Source: Cristatella mucedo (lineage: Eukaryota; Bryozoa; Phylactolaemata; Cristatellidae). Taken from it: DNA of 58,500 bases. Location of the stretch: the NCBI GenBank assembly GCA_009760855.2, contig WPIO01000107.1, positions 1,245,001 to 1,303,500 on the forward strand, written 5' to 3'. Below are positions 8,426 to 23,400 of the stretch, one piece after another. Under the pieces are notes generated by a model that had not been told where the DNA came from, made no database searches, and saw only the letters and a program-made list of their open reading frames with translations. A program made the position numbers and the translations under genes. Each line of letters starts with the position of its first letter. The stretch's first letter is position 1.

Positions 8426-11400
8426 CTGCAAAATAGAATGATCAACGTGCAATGGAAGCGCTTTTAGAACTAGCGAATGATTCAAAGCTGCGAATGAATC
8501 GTTCAAGCTCGAAGGTACGGGTGGCCATACACTAAATCTCGTATGGCTATATAGAGCTGCAATTGGTCGGTATAGGCTCTTGCTCCTGTTTTGTCCGTAG
8601 AACTCTCAGAAAAAATTTAGCTGTGAATCCTTAAATATGCATCTGCTCGTCTTTGCAATCTCTGCATCCCGGTGACCTAGCTTTTTGTTCCTGCATTATT
8701 TGCATTTTAGAAAACGGTGATTTAAAGCATACTACAAACCAGAGATCTTCCCCTACTAAACAGTAGCCTTGAAAGTCTTTTTCCGATTGTCAATAGCTCG
8801 GCGTTATTTCTTCCTTCAAATTGATAAGCCAAGTGCCGAGACAGAAATATATTTTTTAACTGGGCTTTAATTGAATCTACTCATAGAAATTACATTTTAA
8901 ATCACCCTATAGAATCTAAACCTGACCGCAGGCCTCATCTTACACTTCCATCGGCTGCGTATGCAGTGAGATTCCTTACATCTGCTAAATCTCGCAGTTA
9001 CACATTACTGCTACAATAAACATTGGTTACGGTAGGACTCCACTATAGACCGTAATAATTGTATTGACCTTAACCGGAAATATTGGCATGTCTTAGCGCA
9101 TCTTTTAAGTCGACTTATCCAAATCCGTTTAGCGATAGAACATTTCAGCACGGTGGAACTGACTAGTGATGCTTTCCGACGAATTTGAGAAACTTTGAAG
9201 CACTATCTTTTGACTACCTGCATTTTTCGGATCTGTAGGTATAGATGCTACAAAGAGGGGTGAGTATAAGTTCTTAGATGCAATTCAAATAAAAAACGAG
9301 TGTAGGGTCACTCAAGTTGATGCACAGGCTGATGTAGAGCCAATTTCTGGTCAGACAGCGACTGTTGGAAAAATCAATCGAGAGTATCGTGGCATTAAGA
9401 GCAAGAATGACCCGATCTTACAACGTCTAACTGAACAGGAAATGAGGAAAAAACCAAACGTAGCGTTCGAAAGTCATTAATGATAAGACTTTTGGCCTAT
9501 TTTTTCCTGCATCTGAGCATCCACTTATTTTCAATTTCCTATCCCATACTGAAGCAATGGAGTTCGTGACTGCACTGATGATCTAATAAAATTGTATAGT
9601 ACTTTTTGCTAATATATTGTGTGAAGGAAGCGTGATATCAAGGTTTCTTAGCCAGTAGTGAGAGATGTACAGTGGCATAACTATGTGGGTCATTTCAAGT
9701 TAGTAGAGCTCAATCGTTTCAGACTCACTTCAGTGAGTCACGGTAGAATTACTTCTTTTGGCTCTGCCAGCATATCTCCAGTTGAATCTGCTCGAAATCT
9801 AGGTGTCATGTACCAAAGTGACCTCTCGCTACACGACAACATCAGCTCCACAATCAAGTCAGCTTACTTTCAGCTGCATAACATCGCTAAAGTTCACTCT
9901 TGTTTAGATAAGGATACCACGTCAAAGGTGGACCATGCATTTGTGACATCCCGTCTTGACTTCTATAACTCACTGCTAGCTGGCCTACCGGCACGTGCAA
10001 TCAGGTGATTACAGCTGGTGCAAAATTCTGCAGCTAGACTTGTCTGTCGTGAGCGTCGCAGTTGCCACATCAAACTACTTCTCACCGACCTGCACTGGCT
10101 ACCAGTCAAGCGACGGATGGACTTCAAGGTATTGTCGCTCACTTTTAGGGTAACTTCATTCTTTGGCTCCAGCCTATCTCTCAAATCTACTTCCCACCAG
10201 GCCAAGCATCGTACCGGCCGCTTTTCGGAATCCAATAGTTTACCAATTCCTCGTACAAACCTCAAATCCTTTGGAGACCATGCATTTAATTCGTATGCTC
10301 ACAAAGCCTGGAACTTCCTACCGACTTGCGTCAGAACATCCCCTGACTTGACCACATTTAAAAAAACTTAAAAACACATATATTTAGGACAACATTTAGT
10401 GGGTCCCTGTGATTCGTCCTTCATGCTTTTATGACTGCTGACACTGTGAATGCTGCCACTAACCACACTTGCATGCTGAGCCAGTGCATGTCACCCCTAA
10501 CCATGTAATTCATATTGTTTATCAAGTATGATATTCCTCACCCTTCAATCGCGTTTCCCTTTGCAGCCTAGGTAAAACGCCTAGAAAGAGATTGAGCTCT
10601 CTGATGGCGCTTTATCAAGTGCATTACTATAATAATAATGATAATAATAATGTACTTGATAAAGCGCCCTCAGAGAACTTAATCTTTTTCTAGGCGCTTT
10701 ACATTTGCTGCAAAGGGAAATGCAATTGAATGGTAAGTAAAATCATGCTTGAAAAACAAACAAAATGAATAACATGGTTAGGGGTGACATGCACATGGTC
10801 AGCATGCAAATGTGGTTAGTGGCAGCATGCACAGTGTCAGCACGCATAAGCACGTGAAGGACGAATCACAGGGACCCACTAAATGCTGTCCTAAATAGGT
10901 GTGTTTTTAAGTTCCGTTTAAATGTGGTCAGGTCATGGGATGTTTTGACGCAGGTCGGGGGGGGGAGTTCCAGGCTTTGGGAGTATACGAACTAAATGCA
11001 CGGTCTCCAAAGGATTTAAGGTTACTATTATTATTATTATTATTATATATTAATATTATTATTATTATTATTATTATTGCACGTCACTCCTGGAAGTACT
11101 GGTCGGTCACCATCTTCCCGCACGACAGAGGAAAGGACTGGCCGACTTTCTCGCTGTAATTAGCAGAGGTACAAGTGCTATTCGGGTTATATTGCTATTA
11201 ATCAATGTTTGATTAGCTGATATTAAATAATAATACGTGAAAATAACACATGCAACTAATTAGAGCGATGTAACTGAAGCAGGGGGGAAATATAGCTACA
11301 AAGCGTACACAGTGCGGGATTTGGTAAGTCTAGAAATTTAGAGCTGACCTCGCGCTTGGAAGTGACATTCGTCTCAATGAAATTTGAAAAGTCAGAAAAA

Positions 11401-14400
11401 TTAAGTGATCTCAATAACGCAGCGGAATTGATCTTGCACTATACTACGACCGACGCATCTATAGTGTCGCGACATTTGGACATCTATTCTCAGACTATAT
11501 TGCTGTGCAGAAGATTTCCCGACCTACGAGTAAACTCTTTGCAAAGCGATCGAGAGCAACGACGAAATGAAGCTTCAACAGCTGCTATTCGCTTGAGGAA
11601 GCAAAATAAAAATTAGTAAAAATGAATAATTAAATAAAATTAAATATAAATAAAAAATGCAAAATAAAATTTGGCGCACTCTCTTATAAGTAGAGGATAT
11701 GCTGCTTGAATACGTGTCACGTAACAAAAAGCTGAAGCTCGAAGTCCTGTCTAGTACTGACAGATTAAAAGCTTTTGCCTTGACTGCTTTAAAAAGCTGT
11801 AATTGAAACTATAATACGTATCCTCCGTGGGCAGCCTGGAGGGAACTAGGAGACTGAACCGGGTGCAGCATTTTAAATGAGTTACCAGTTGATAAGCCGT
11901 GACATAAAAGCATAAGTTTGTACATAAGTTTGATCATTTTGCTATGAATCGGTTGATCAAAGCCTTCGCTTCTCCTGCAGCAGAGGAAACGTGTGGCTGA
12001 ACTTCTGGGAATTGTTGACTAACTTTTTTAACCATATTCAATACCCGCTGCTAAAGCTGAATGACTTTGTAAGCAGCCTAGCAAAAGCAAAAAATTAATT
12101 ACTCTACCTCAAGCAGATTCAGGTAGCTGCATAATTTACATAATGTACACATTTTGAAAGCTGCACAACAGCTTCACCTATTTTTCCGTTAAGTCCAACA
12201 TTAGATTCATCCAAAATATGCTATGTTATTCACTCAAGTAATCCGCACGTTAATGATCTCGTTATAGGGCACGAGTTAAATATTCTCTAACTTGAGCATT
12301 CACATGCTTTATACATAGCCAGTCATCATACGTTTGCAAGTGCAAGATGCTACGAGTGAAATGCGTACGGTTTCCAGGCACGTGATAATCTTTGCCCACC
12401 AAGTAATTTCCTGGCTCGTGCATCGCATCCTCGATCGTGTCAGGGTTGCTGCATTCACTACACCGTTGAACGTGAGGAAGTACCTCCCACAATACCCTGT
12501 GCCGCCGTACGCTCCGATCTTGACTGCTGCTTGCCATCTCACTCGCAGAGCTGTGTCGGATCGCAGCTTTTGAAAGCTAATAACCTAACATGTAAAAACT
12601 AATTAGAGGTAAAGACCATTTTAGGGCATACAGACACTTAGTTAGCGGAGACGCTTGTCACATTAATTAAGCCACTAGCTACTGGCGACTACAGGCTGCA
12701 CTTCTTCAACCAAATAAAAGTTCAGTTTAATAAGAATGCATGCAGTTATTACGGTACAATTTTTAAATATTGTTTACCGCAAGGCTTAAAATGGGAAATT
12801 TGTAAGCAACTAGACAATACTGCCTCTTCAAAATTACCGGGTTAAGGTTTTTGTGTGCAATTTCAAGCACATATCTAAACCAGCTATATGACTGCTTTTC
12901 ATACAAAGTTCTGATTTAATCAGCTGAGTAGTCGGACCTCAGATTGAAATATTCTATTATCATATTTATGTTCACAGTGATCAGTAAAATTTTCAGTCTT
13001 AGGAATTGTATCTACTATTATATATTCCTATACCTTAGTGTTAGAAATCGAGCTTTTTCTGCAAATTTTGGAACAAGTCTAGCAAATTATATATTTATGG
13101 CTCATTTATTAAGGCAATACTAGAAACTAAGATGACCCTACTAGCTAATATTTGGTTAAATTTAGGGCTGCAATATTATGCAAGGGCTAGCTTTTAAACA
13201 ATTTCCAAGCCATAAACACTATAGAACTTCGTAGTCCTAGAATTAAGGATTTCTGTCTTTATGTCAAAGAGTCCTGCCTCTTTCGTGCCAACTCCTTCCC
13301 TCTCGATCGAAAATATGCTTTTTGCACTTATCAGTGCCTACTTTCATTTCAACGGTGACTAGGCTTACTGCACTCATAATTTTCGGAAACAGTGGTTAGG
13401 AACTTTCTAGAATTAATGACCATTCGATGGAACCAGTTCGGAGGAGCCAGATGGAACCAAGTGGAACCAGATCTTGGGTCTCCCCGGCTAATCACTCTAC
13501 AACGAAGACAGAAAGTCAATTAACCTGCCCTGCCCCCTTATGAGTAGAGATGGCTTCGTAGAAATGAGTCTCACGAACACGCGTAGCATTGTGGGTGAAA
13601 CTAAGCCATTCGCCGCCTATAACTAGCTCTCTAAATATACCGTCCCACAACTCACACGTGCCCACAAGTTCTCTCAAAAGCTGCAGCCACGTGGGTGTAG
13701 CCACTTCATAAGCTGATGACAATCCGACAAATCACAAGCATAGAGGAACTGGTAACCAATAGGAGTGATTCGCGGTTTATCGTCAGTTTCAAACTGGCGA
13801 AACCCAAACTTGTTGCTGCTGCTTCGCCTGTCACAGCTGCCACCAACTGCTGCCACCGTAACCGTTGTTGCTCGGCTGCAGCCACTGAATTGCCATTGCT
13901 TATCGATCACATCAAGCTGCGATGGTTGATTTTTTAGACTCCTAGCGTAAAAACTGCAAACCTTTTATAATTTAAGCATTGTCTTTTTACACAAAGAATT
14001 GTTATGCTCGTAGAAGTTAGCCTGAGAATAGACGAGCCACAAAACGATAGAATAGCTTGCCTGCCAGCTGCAAAATATCTTTACAGTCGACTTCATTAAT
14101 GGGAAATTTAATTTTTAAATTAGCTAAATTCAATTTCATGTTGCCATAAAATAAAATTGTCAACAAAAGTCTCGATCATATGTAGTGACACTCCTTAGTG
14201 AGCACAAACACAGCTCGACCTAAAGCCCTCTGCAGTCAAACTGCAAGCAACAATTTTCTTATCGGGATTATTCCTTAAGCAATATTTTTTTCTGTTCGTG
14301 GATTCTGCTGGCTATAATATTGATACTTACCTATCACTTTTTTGTTAACTCCCATTGCATATATTTCATTATTTTTTATCTCATCTGCGAACGTGCAAGC

Positions 14401-17400
14401 GACTGCTAAGCTGCTTTTACGGCATATCCTCCTTTCATAGTCTTGCATTAGCTCGCCTTAACTCTGCTCTTTTTATACGAACGATTTGACCCTCGAACAT
14501 AACGGCGAGTTTTTTCAACGTGAGCGACAACAAAGGAAATATCTTTTAGCTGTAAAATTTCTTTTAGAGGCCAAAACATGCGAATATTAGGAAAATTATT
14601 AATGTTAAGAAAAACTCTTTACTCAGCTTGGTAGTTCTTACTTGAACTGTTGCAGCTCCATTGTGAATTTCGGCTGCGTTGTGAAAATATTGCTTTTGTT
14701 GAATGAGATCAGGCCCTTTTGAGCAGTTCACGCTATCGACTATATTCTTTTAGAGTCACACAAAAAGGGAAAAGGATCCAACCTGGTTGCCTGCTTTCTC
14801 ATTACACACACGATCTTGCTTGATATGAAACCAACTAATTTGCAGTTCTGGCTTATGTATATCAAAGCTATTCATTCTCACTTGCACTGCCACCTGCAAT
14901 CATCAGCAGTGCCTTACATTGACTACTAAAAATCACGTTGCAGCCTAAATGCAAAGACAAAACAGATTAATAAATAAGGCCTGTTCGAAAGACTACCAGA
15001 TAGCCTAATAAAGTACCACTGTAATGAATTATTGCTCATTAAGTTAATCTGCTTTTAGCTTATAGAAATATTTCAAGAAAGTTAGCTATCACGGCTCACC
15101 ATTGTAACAATTACAAGGTCATTCGGTCCATTACGTAAAAGAACGATCAGGAGTTTATTATCGGAAAATTAAAATATAATTATAACTCATTGCATTGCGC
15201 CCTAAGGGAACTTAACTCTATTCAGGTGATTCACTTATGCCACGGGGCTCGAGCCCACGACCTAGGTTAGACCTTGGTCGGAGCGAGCTCCTTAACCGCT
15301 GGGACAGAGCTACTATTGAGGCTTTTCATGTAGTGTCGCACAAATCTTCTCTTAGGTTTTTTTTGGTTTTCACCACGAATAGCATCGATCGATATTTCTC
15401 TAAGGCTGTAATTTCTGAGGAGCGACTGCAATGGATGGTGGTAAAAGTCGTGAACTTTCCATATCTCACCAAAGAACGGGAAAGTAAAGTGTGCGTCCTA
15501 TCAGCCAATTAAGCAATACCTGCATAAATAATTTCTAAAGGCAAGGTTAATAAGCAATATTAGTTTTGACACATTTGAACATCACAAAAAAGAAATGAAT
15601 ATCTATGGGCTTTTCATAGCTCATATGTGCTCGGATACACTTACTTTAGCAGCCTCTAACAGCCGGAAATATTACAAAAATCTCACTGCTGAGTCAGCAT
15701 ATCACGCGAGAATATTTCTAGCTCTCCAGAAGGAGCATGTGGGCCATTAATAAATTTTACAAATCTTATTTATGCTGCAATGCTGATATAACGCTGGAGA
15801 CAATTCCAATACTGTATTACCATTATTTGCGATACCCTTTGTATAACAAAAGACAAAAGCTGCCTAGAATTAGGTCATTACACGTGAGGTTTTTTTATAT
15901 ATTGATCCACTTTTTTATTTAAAGCCATTGCACGCCTGGTAGAATTGGTGCAATTAGCAAGTGGCCACTTTTAATCAGAGTCACCATCTATGTACTATAT
16001 ATGTACTATCTTCAAGGTTTTCAATCGGCAATGAGCGAGTGTTCAAACACGTAGGAAGACCTTGAACTAGCGAGCTTCAGAAGACTATATACGAAAAGAT
16101 GTCTTGACCTGTTCAAGCAAATATGTGGACATGTTTTTTTCTTTAGAAGGCCAAGCTTAATTTGGCTTCGGTACATGAAAAGTCCGTTGTCCATTATCAG
16201 CAGTTCTTCAAAGTCAAATTTCTGGCAGAATTTTTAGGCTAGCCTTAATCAAGGAAAGAAAGATGCCAACCTCAGCGGTATTTCCCACATTAAAGTATGT
16301 AGCACCGTCCACGTTAACGTGTAAGTTCGTATTTACCTTGTCTATTCTAAATACGGGATGCCAACAATTGGCTGCTTGTCTCAGATAAGAAGCACTTACC
16401 AGACTTTGGTGCGATACTTCTCCTACGTTTAAGCAGCTACTCTTGAGTCTTCACTCGCAGTAATTGAAACTATCTGACACCTGGCTAAACAGAAAGGTGT
16501 AAATCACACACACACATTACAAACGTTGTTAGTATAGCTGGGATAACGCTATTTTGAGTCTCTATTGCTAGCTTAGTACCAACAACGGCATTCCCTAGGT
16601 TGTTCATCACCTTTGCTCAGGAAATGATTTTAATAAAATAATAATGCCTTTGTATAGTATGCTCAATCAACCTCATATTTCTCTAGGCCCTATGCATATG
16701 TTGTAAAGGAAGCTTGAAGAGCTATGGTTAGTGGTAGCATGTTCAACGTCTACGAGCATAACACGTGTAGAAGTTACATGCACAGGGTTAGCTTGTCATT
16801 ATAGTTAGTGGCAGCATGCACGAAGTCGAAGCACATAAACAAACAAGGATAAATCCCATTGACCACTAAATGCTGTGATGAATAGATACGTGTTTTATTA
16901 CTTTTTAAATGTTATCAAGTCAAGGGATGTCGTGAGGCAAGTCAAGGTGAGTTCCAGTCCTTCCAGTTAATGACACTATCTCAAAAGAATTTGAGGCTCG
17001 AATGCGATGTAGCTAAACGATTAGATTCGGAAGATCGGGTAGTAAGACTCTTAGCCTGGTGTGGAAGTTGATCTTTTAGTTAGACTGACGCCAAAGAACG
17101 ACGGCACCTATTAGTGAGTGACAGAACCTTAAAGTTGACGCCCTGATTGACGTGGAACCAGAGCAGCTCGGCTAAAATTCTTGTGAAGTGGTAAATGCGA
17201 TTCTCAAAACAGACAAGCCTAGCTTCAGAGCATTGAACAAACTTTAAGCACCAGATTGAACAAGCCAGTTGATCAGCAAGCAGTGCGTTACTGTAGTTAA
17301 GACAGAAACTTTTGTCCTATTTAGATTTGGTATCTCTGCCTAAACAACCCCGAATTCTAGCATTGTTATGTAGCTGAAAGTATGCAGACTTGACTGTGGA

Positions 17401-20400
17401 TCTGATGTGGGGATCTAATGAATGGTCACTTTGGAATGTGACAGCTTAAATTCGTGCAGATTCAACTTTACTTATGTGGTAAAGCCTATTGTGAGAAACT
17501 CTACAGCTAGGCTTGTCTGTGGTGGGCGACATAGTTGCCACATCACACCACTTCTCGCCGACCTGCACTGGCTACCAGTCAAGCAACCGATCGACATCAA
17601 GGTTTTGTCATTCACTTTTAGGTCACTTCATTCTTCGGCTCCAGCCAATCTCTCAGATATACTCCCCACCAGGCCAAGCATCGTGCCACCCGCTTTTCGG
17701 AATCCAACATTTTACCAATACCTCGTAGAAACCTCAAAGCCTTTGAAAACTGTGCATTTAGTTTGTATACTCCCGAAGCCTTGAACTCCCTGCCGACTTG
17801 CGTCAGAACATCCCCTGACTTGACCACATTTAAAAAGAACTTAAAAGCACACCTATTTAGGACAGCATTTAGTGGGTCCCCGTGATTCACCCCTCATGTG
17901 CTTATGCGTACTGACACTGCATGCTGCCACTAACCACACTTGCATGCTGACCCTGTGCATGTCACCCTAAGCATGTTTTTCATTATGTCTATCAAGCATG
18001 ATATTACTCACCGTTCAATCGTGTTTCCCTTTGAAGTAAATGAGAAGCTCCTAGAAAGAGATTAAGTTCTCTGAGGGTGCTTTATCAAGTGTATTATTAT
18101 TATTATTATAGTTGATCTTTTCAATTTCTTAATTACAATTGGTTCGCCCAGAAATTATAAATTGGTTTATCCTCGTTCAATCTAAGCAATTTTGCCACCA
18201 TCAATGTGCGAAAGCCTTCAATACACACTGCAAAAGAGCTGAAAGTATTGGACGTGCTGGAGGGCTGGGGTTGATCAAACCAAAAGCAAAGCTGAGTTCC
18301 ATCTGCGTATAAGTGAAAACATAAATTTTGCCTGGAAATCGCATCTGCAAGAATGAGCCTATAAATCGTTACAAGAATCAGACCCAGATAAAGCCCTTGG
18401 GTGCACTGTGTTTTAGAGATTCCTCTAATGATCTTTTTTTGATAACATCAATTATCTAGGGTCTCTCAATGAGACGCGATTTAGACAATTGTCATTGCAA
18501 TGCATTACCAGCAATGCTCGGGCGAGATTAGAGGTGCTCGAGAAAGAATTGGTGATCGGGTGATCGATAGTAACAACATTGGAAAGATGGAAGATGGAGC
18601 AACGCAAGCCGAGAGATTCTACCTAAGTCTTCATTACTAAGAACGTATACAAGAAGGTAATACACCTGGATCAATTCCGACTGTGTGGAGGGATTAGCTC
18701 TAAAACTTGACAGGAATTTACTAGCTAGGTTTTAAGTTTCAGTGTGATTAGTTCAGTTAGTCAGCCATGACTACTTCCCATGTCTTTTTTGTGAACGGTA
18801 GAAGAAAGACTCGGCTGAATTCGTTGGTTCTCTTGGTCTAGTGGTGCTTTTTTAAATAGTGGCCCCAACTTCAGCCCTTTAAAAAGGTGTTGTTATAATG
18901 TTATTTATGCATGGCAGTAGCAGATCTGTGCATCTTTGAAGCAGGATGGTGGGAATACTATTCAGAAGACTAGCTGTTTTCTGTGATTAAGATATCCACT
19001 TTAGTATGAGGTCACTCTTCGCACATTCATCGCAGGAAAATCATAAACTCCTCAAATAATATCGTGAGCGTCAGCTCAGCTGCTCGTGGGCAATCTTGTG
19101 ATTGCAGTTAGCGAGGCAAAAATGATGATTAAAGCGGTTAATCGTTCTCAACATTTGCCTTACTGTAAATTAACCACTCGAATGGCAGCTACCATGTCTG
19201 CATTATTTACATATGCTTCTATCTTGTCCGCATTTTTCCTGTTAATTAAGATATAAAGTTGTTGCACTGATCGATCTAGAAAGACCTACCTTCTCTTCGG
19301 CTTCTCTGCTTTTACTAATAACCCAGGGATGAGTGCTGCAACCTTTCGTTTTCTCCGCAATTTGTTATGTTTTCAACATTTACCGCAATCAATTTAAAGT
19401 ATTTTGAACTCCCAGTAAGTCGGAAGGTATCTACACGAGAATCTTTATGATTTACCTGCTGCATCATTGTTAAGGATTCCTAGGAGTTTAATTAGTGATC
19501 CCGTGTTAGCCTCTCCTAATTCACTTCGTAAGAAAATGAGGTAACATATTCGTCAAGCCATTTAGCTATATGATTGTTCATTGGGTATCAGCACATAGTA
19601 GGTAAATAGCTTTATTACATCACTAAAATTCAAAATTCTGATTGCCTCATCTAAAAATTCAGCAATAATAGCAGTTTAACCGAAGTCTAGTAGCGGGGTA
19701 ATCTAACCATTGATCACCGGCTGCCTATAAATCTGTCGCCAAATGTACCTAACAAGTTGAGTGCGTACCTTCAAATCTGGTACCTAATTAGTTTTGGTGA
19801 GACATTACGAGTTAAATATTTTTTAACTAGACTTCACGAAAACTAAATCCTTCACTGGTAATTCCTTTATTTTGTAGCTGAAAAATGAAACTTCTAGTGA
19901 ATAAGAGTGACGAAAATTCCTGATTTTGTAGATACTTAAAAAACTAAGTATAACTACATTTAGAAATAGCATTGCACATTACTTCTTTCTTTTCGTTTAT
20001 TGGTCTATATATTTCTTCTTCTTAATTAAAAACTGTGCTTTTCAGACCACAAATTTCTATACTCAAACTAGATCAAACACATTGGAAATACCTAGACGAG
20101 ATTTTGCTGTTTTGGTGCTGAAATACTTTAAACTGCTATTTATTGCTGAGTTTTGAGATGAGATTTTATAAATTTACAAGAAGTTCTCAAGTCTTTATTC
20201 TTTTGTATCGCATTCCTTTATGGGGAATTGCCGCAGTGAAGTAATATTCCGTTTCTATTACTCTTTTCTGCAATTCACGAGTAATGCCCGATTTGTGTTC
20301 TAAAAAACTTACCGTAGCAGATTCCATTGGTACAAGTAGTGTTGAGGTCTTAAATTCGTCCATTGAAGACTTGGGTTGGCTAATAGAAGAATAAAGCAGA

Positions 20401-23400
20401 ACGTAGCTTTAATACAGGTACTAATCTCTGCGACATAAACTATAGCATCACAGCCAAAGCCATCAAAGCCAATATCATTTCATGAGTTTCTGATATAACC
20501 ATTAAGAGTCGACTGAACCAGAAACGTAATACAAGCACAAATTTCCATAAGTATACTTACTCCAACCTTTAAAAACTTTAATGTGTACCCTTCTTCTGAG
20601 GAATTGTCAAATGTGAAATTCACCTCCTCGCATGGTATTATATAGCACAGTTCCGTAAGAAAGGGTTAGCGTTTATAAAGATACAATATGCCTTGTCAAG
20701 ATATCCTCGCATAGCTGGAAACCTGTGCCAAGTCTATATCATAAAATAGCTGCTGATGTTTGCATTATTAATTTTTAATCAGTATACCAGTACTTTTTTT
20801 TAAAATAATACTCGAATTTTTGTAAGTATTTGTAAAAACCAATAGGTCAACTAAGAGACCGTTTCCTGGAGAATGCAAAATGTATCTACCCTCAAATCAA
20901 TCGTTGTCACCATAGCTAAATCTTATCTTAAAAATTCAGTCCATTATTTTCTCCATCACGTTTGCTACGTTTAGATTTTGCCATGAAGTGGTATCCAAAA
21001 TCATCAGAGAAGTAATTTTTATTTTTATGTAAGAATAATCCGTCTGCAAAACAATTCAATACAACTTTGCATTTCAGCTAGCGTAGGTCGGCTACTTCAA
21101 CGGCTTGTCATTGCGGACACAGTGGTTGCTGCTCTGCACACAGTTAATAATAATTTGGTAAAAGCATACAAGCTTACAGCAGCATGACAATCTAAATACC
21201 TTGTAGGACACTTCATATGTGTCAGAAATGATGAGCATCTATTATTTAGTGATGGTATTGCTAGGTTCTGCAATAAGAATAGTGCTGATTGATCCTGTTT
21301 GGAGCTTTCAATTTTTCCGAATTATGAGTAACGCAGAACTTTTCAAAACTATTAAGTTTAACTGAGTATAATTAAATGGGTTAGATTGATAACTTCTAAA
21401 TTTTAATGTCAGCGACAAACACCTTAAGGGGTTGAGAGACTTCGAAGCCCATTAAGGCTAGAAAGATCAATACTCTGCTAAAGCTGTAGATTGCCTGTTT
21501 AAATACTAAATCCTAGATTTCGCTTTGTAGATAAAATGGTTGAAAATAGGACAAACATTAAGAGAAATGTCTACATCTCACCCATCTCTTTGCAGCTGGT
21601 GCAAAACTCTGCAGCTAGGCTTGTCTGTCGTGAGCGTCGCAGTTGCCACATTACTCCACTTCTTGCCGACCTGCACTGGCTACCAGTCAAGCAACGGATT
21701 GACTTCAAGGTTTTGTCGCTCACTTTTAGTCGCTCACTCTTCATTCTATGGCCCCAGCCTATCTCTCCGATATACTCCCCCATCAGGCCAAGCATCGTAC
21801 CACCCACTTTTTGGAATTCAACAGTCTAGAAATACCTCGTACAAACCTCAAATTCTTTGGATACCGTGCATTTAGTTCATATGCTCCCAAAGCCTGGGAC
21901 TTCCTCCCGACCTGCGTCAGAACATTCCCTGACCTGACCACATTTAAAAGGAACTTAAAAACACACCTACTTAGGACAGCATTTAGTGGGTCCCTGTGAT
22001 TCGTCCTTGATGTGCTTATGCGTGCTGACACTGTGCATGCTGCCATTAACCACATTTGCATGCTGACCCTATGCATGTCACCCCTAACCGTATTATTCAT
22101 TTTGTTTGTTTTTCAAGCATGATTTTACTTACCATTCAATTGCATTTCCCTTTGCAGCAAATGTAAAGCGCCTAGAAAGAGATTAAGTTTTCTGAGGGCG
22201 CTTTATCAAGTGCATGATATGATATGATCAAGTGCATGATATGAGGGCGCTTTATCAAATGCTTTATCAAGCTGAGTTGCACAAGATGAAATTTGCGAGA
22301 TATGATACCATAGATTGCCTATATTCATTATGTAACAGTTCTATGCAACTGGGTAAGTTGAACATAGTGGTAAAGTCAAAATAAGGAAAGGAACGAAACT
22401 TTTAGCTCAGGTCGTGAGTATTTGGAACTTCGTAATTATTCTTGCAGACAGCAAGCAACGTTAGAGAGACCCGATAACAGGCAAGCTGAAATAAACAGGC
22501 CAGTTGGGTTTCCATTCATCATCTAATGTCGGCAAATGCTGTTATGGGTAAGGTCCGTCCAGTGCCAGGAATGAGTTAGTCACAGCGATGGTCACGACAG
22601 ACAATCCTAGCTGCAGAGGAGTTTTGCACCAGCTGTAGGCGCCTCATTGTACATGCTGGTAGACCAGCAAGCAATGAGTTACAGATGTCAAGACGGGATG
22701 TCGCGAATGCATGGACCAAGTAAGATGTGGTACCCCTGTCTAAGCAAGCCCAAATATTAGCAATGTTATGTAGCTGAAAGTAGGCAGACCTGATGTGGTC
22801 GTCTAATCAAAGGTCACTTTAGAACAAGACCACTATATTTCTTGCAGATTCCACAAGATACATGCTGGGAGAGCCAGGAAGACACAGCAAGGGAGTTGAG
22901 AGAATTAGACATACTCGTAGGCTGGAAGGAGTCAAGCAAAGTTTTCATCTGCATAGAACAAAAGCCTAGATTGTGCCTGGCAATCACATCGGCAAGAGGG
23001 ACACTATAACCTGTGAAAAAAACGAGATCAAACATGCATGGAACCCTGAGGTAACCTGTGCTTTCAGATGTTCCTCAGATGATTTCTTTTCATTCATATC
23101 AATACTCTGCAGCCTTCCATTGAGATAGGACCTGGACCTTCGAATTGCTGTGCCAGTGAGGCTCAGGCGAGATTTGAGACGCTCAAGAAAAACTTGGTGA
23201 TAATAATAATAAAAATAATGCACTTGATAAAGCGCGCTCAGAGAACTTATTCTCTTTCTAGGCGCTTTACATTTGCTGCAAAGGGAAATGCAATTGAAAG
23301 GTGAGTAAAATCATGCTTGAAAAACAAGCAAAATGAATAATACGGTTAGGGGTGACATGCACAAGGTCAGCATGCAAATGTGGTTAGTGGCAGCATGCAC

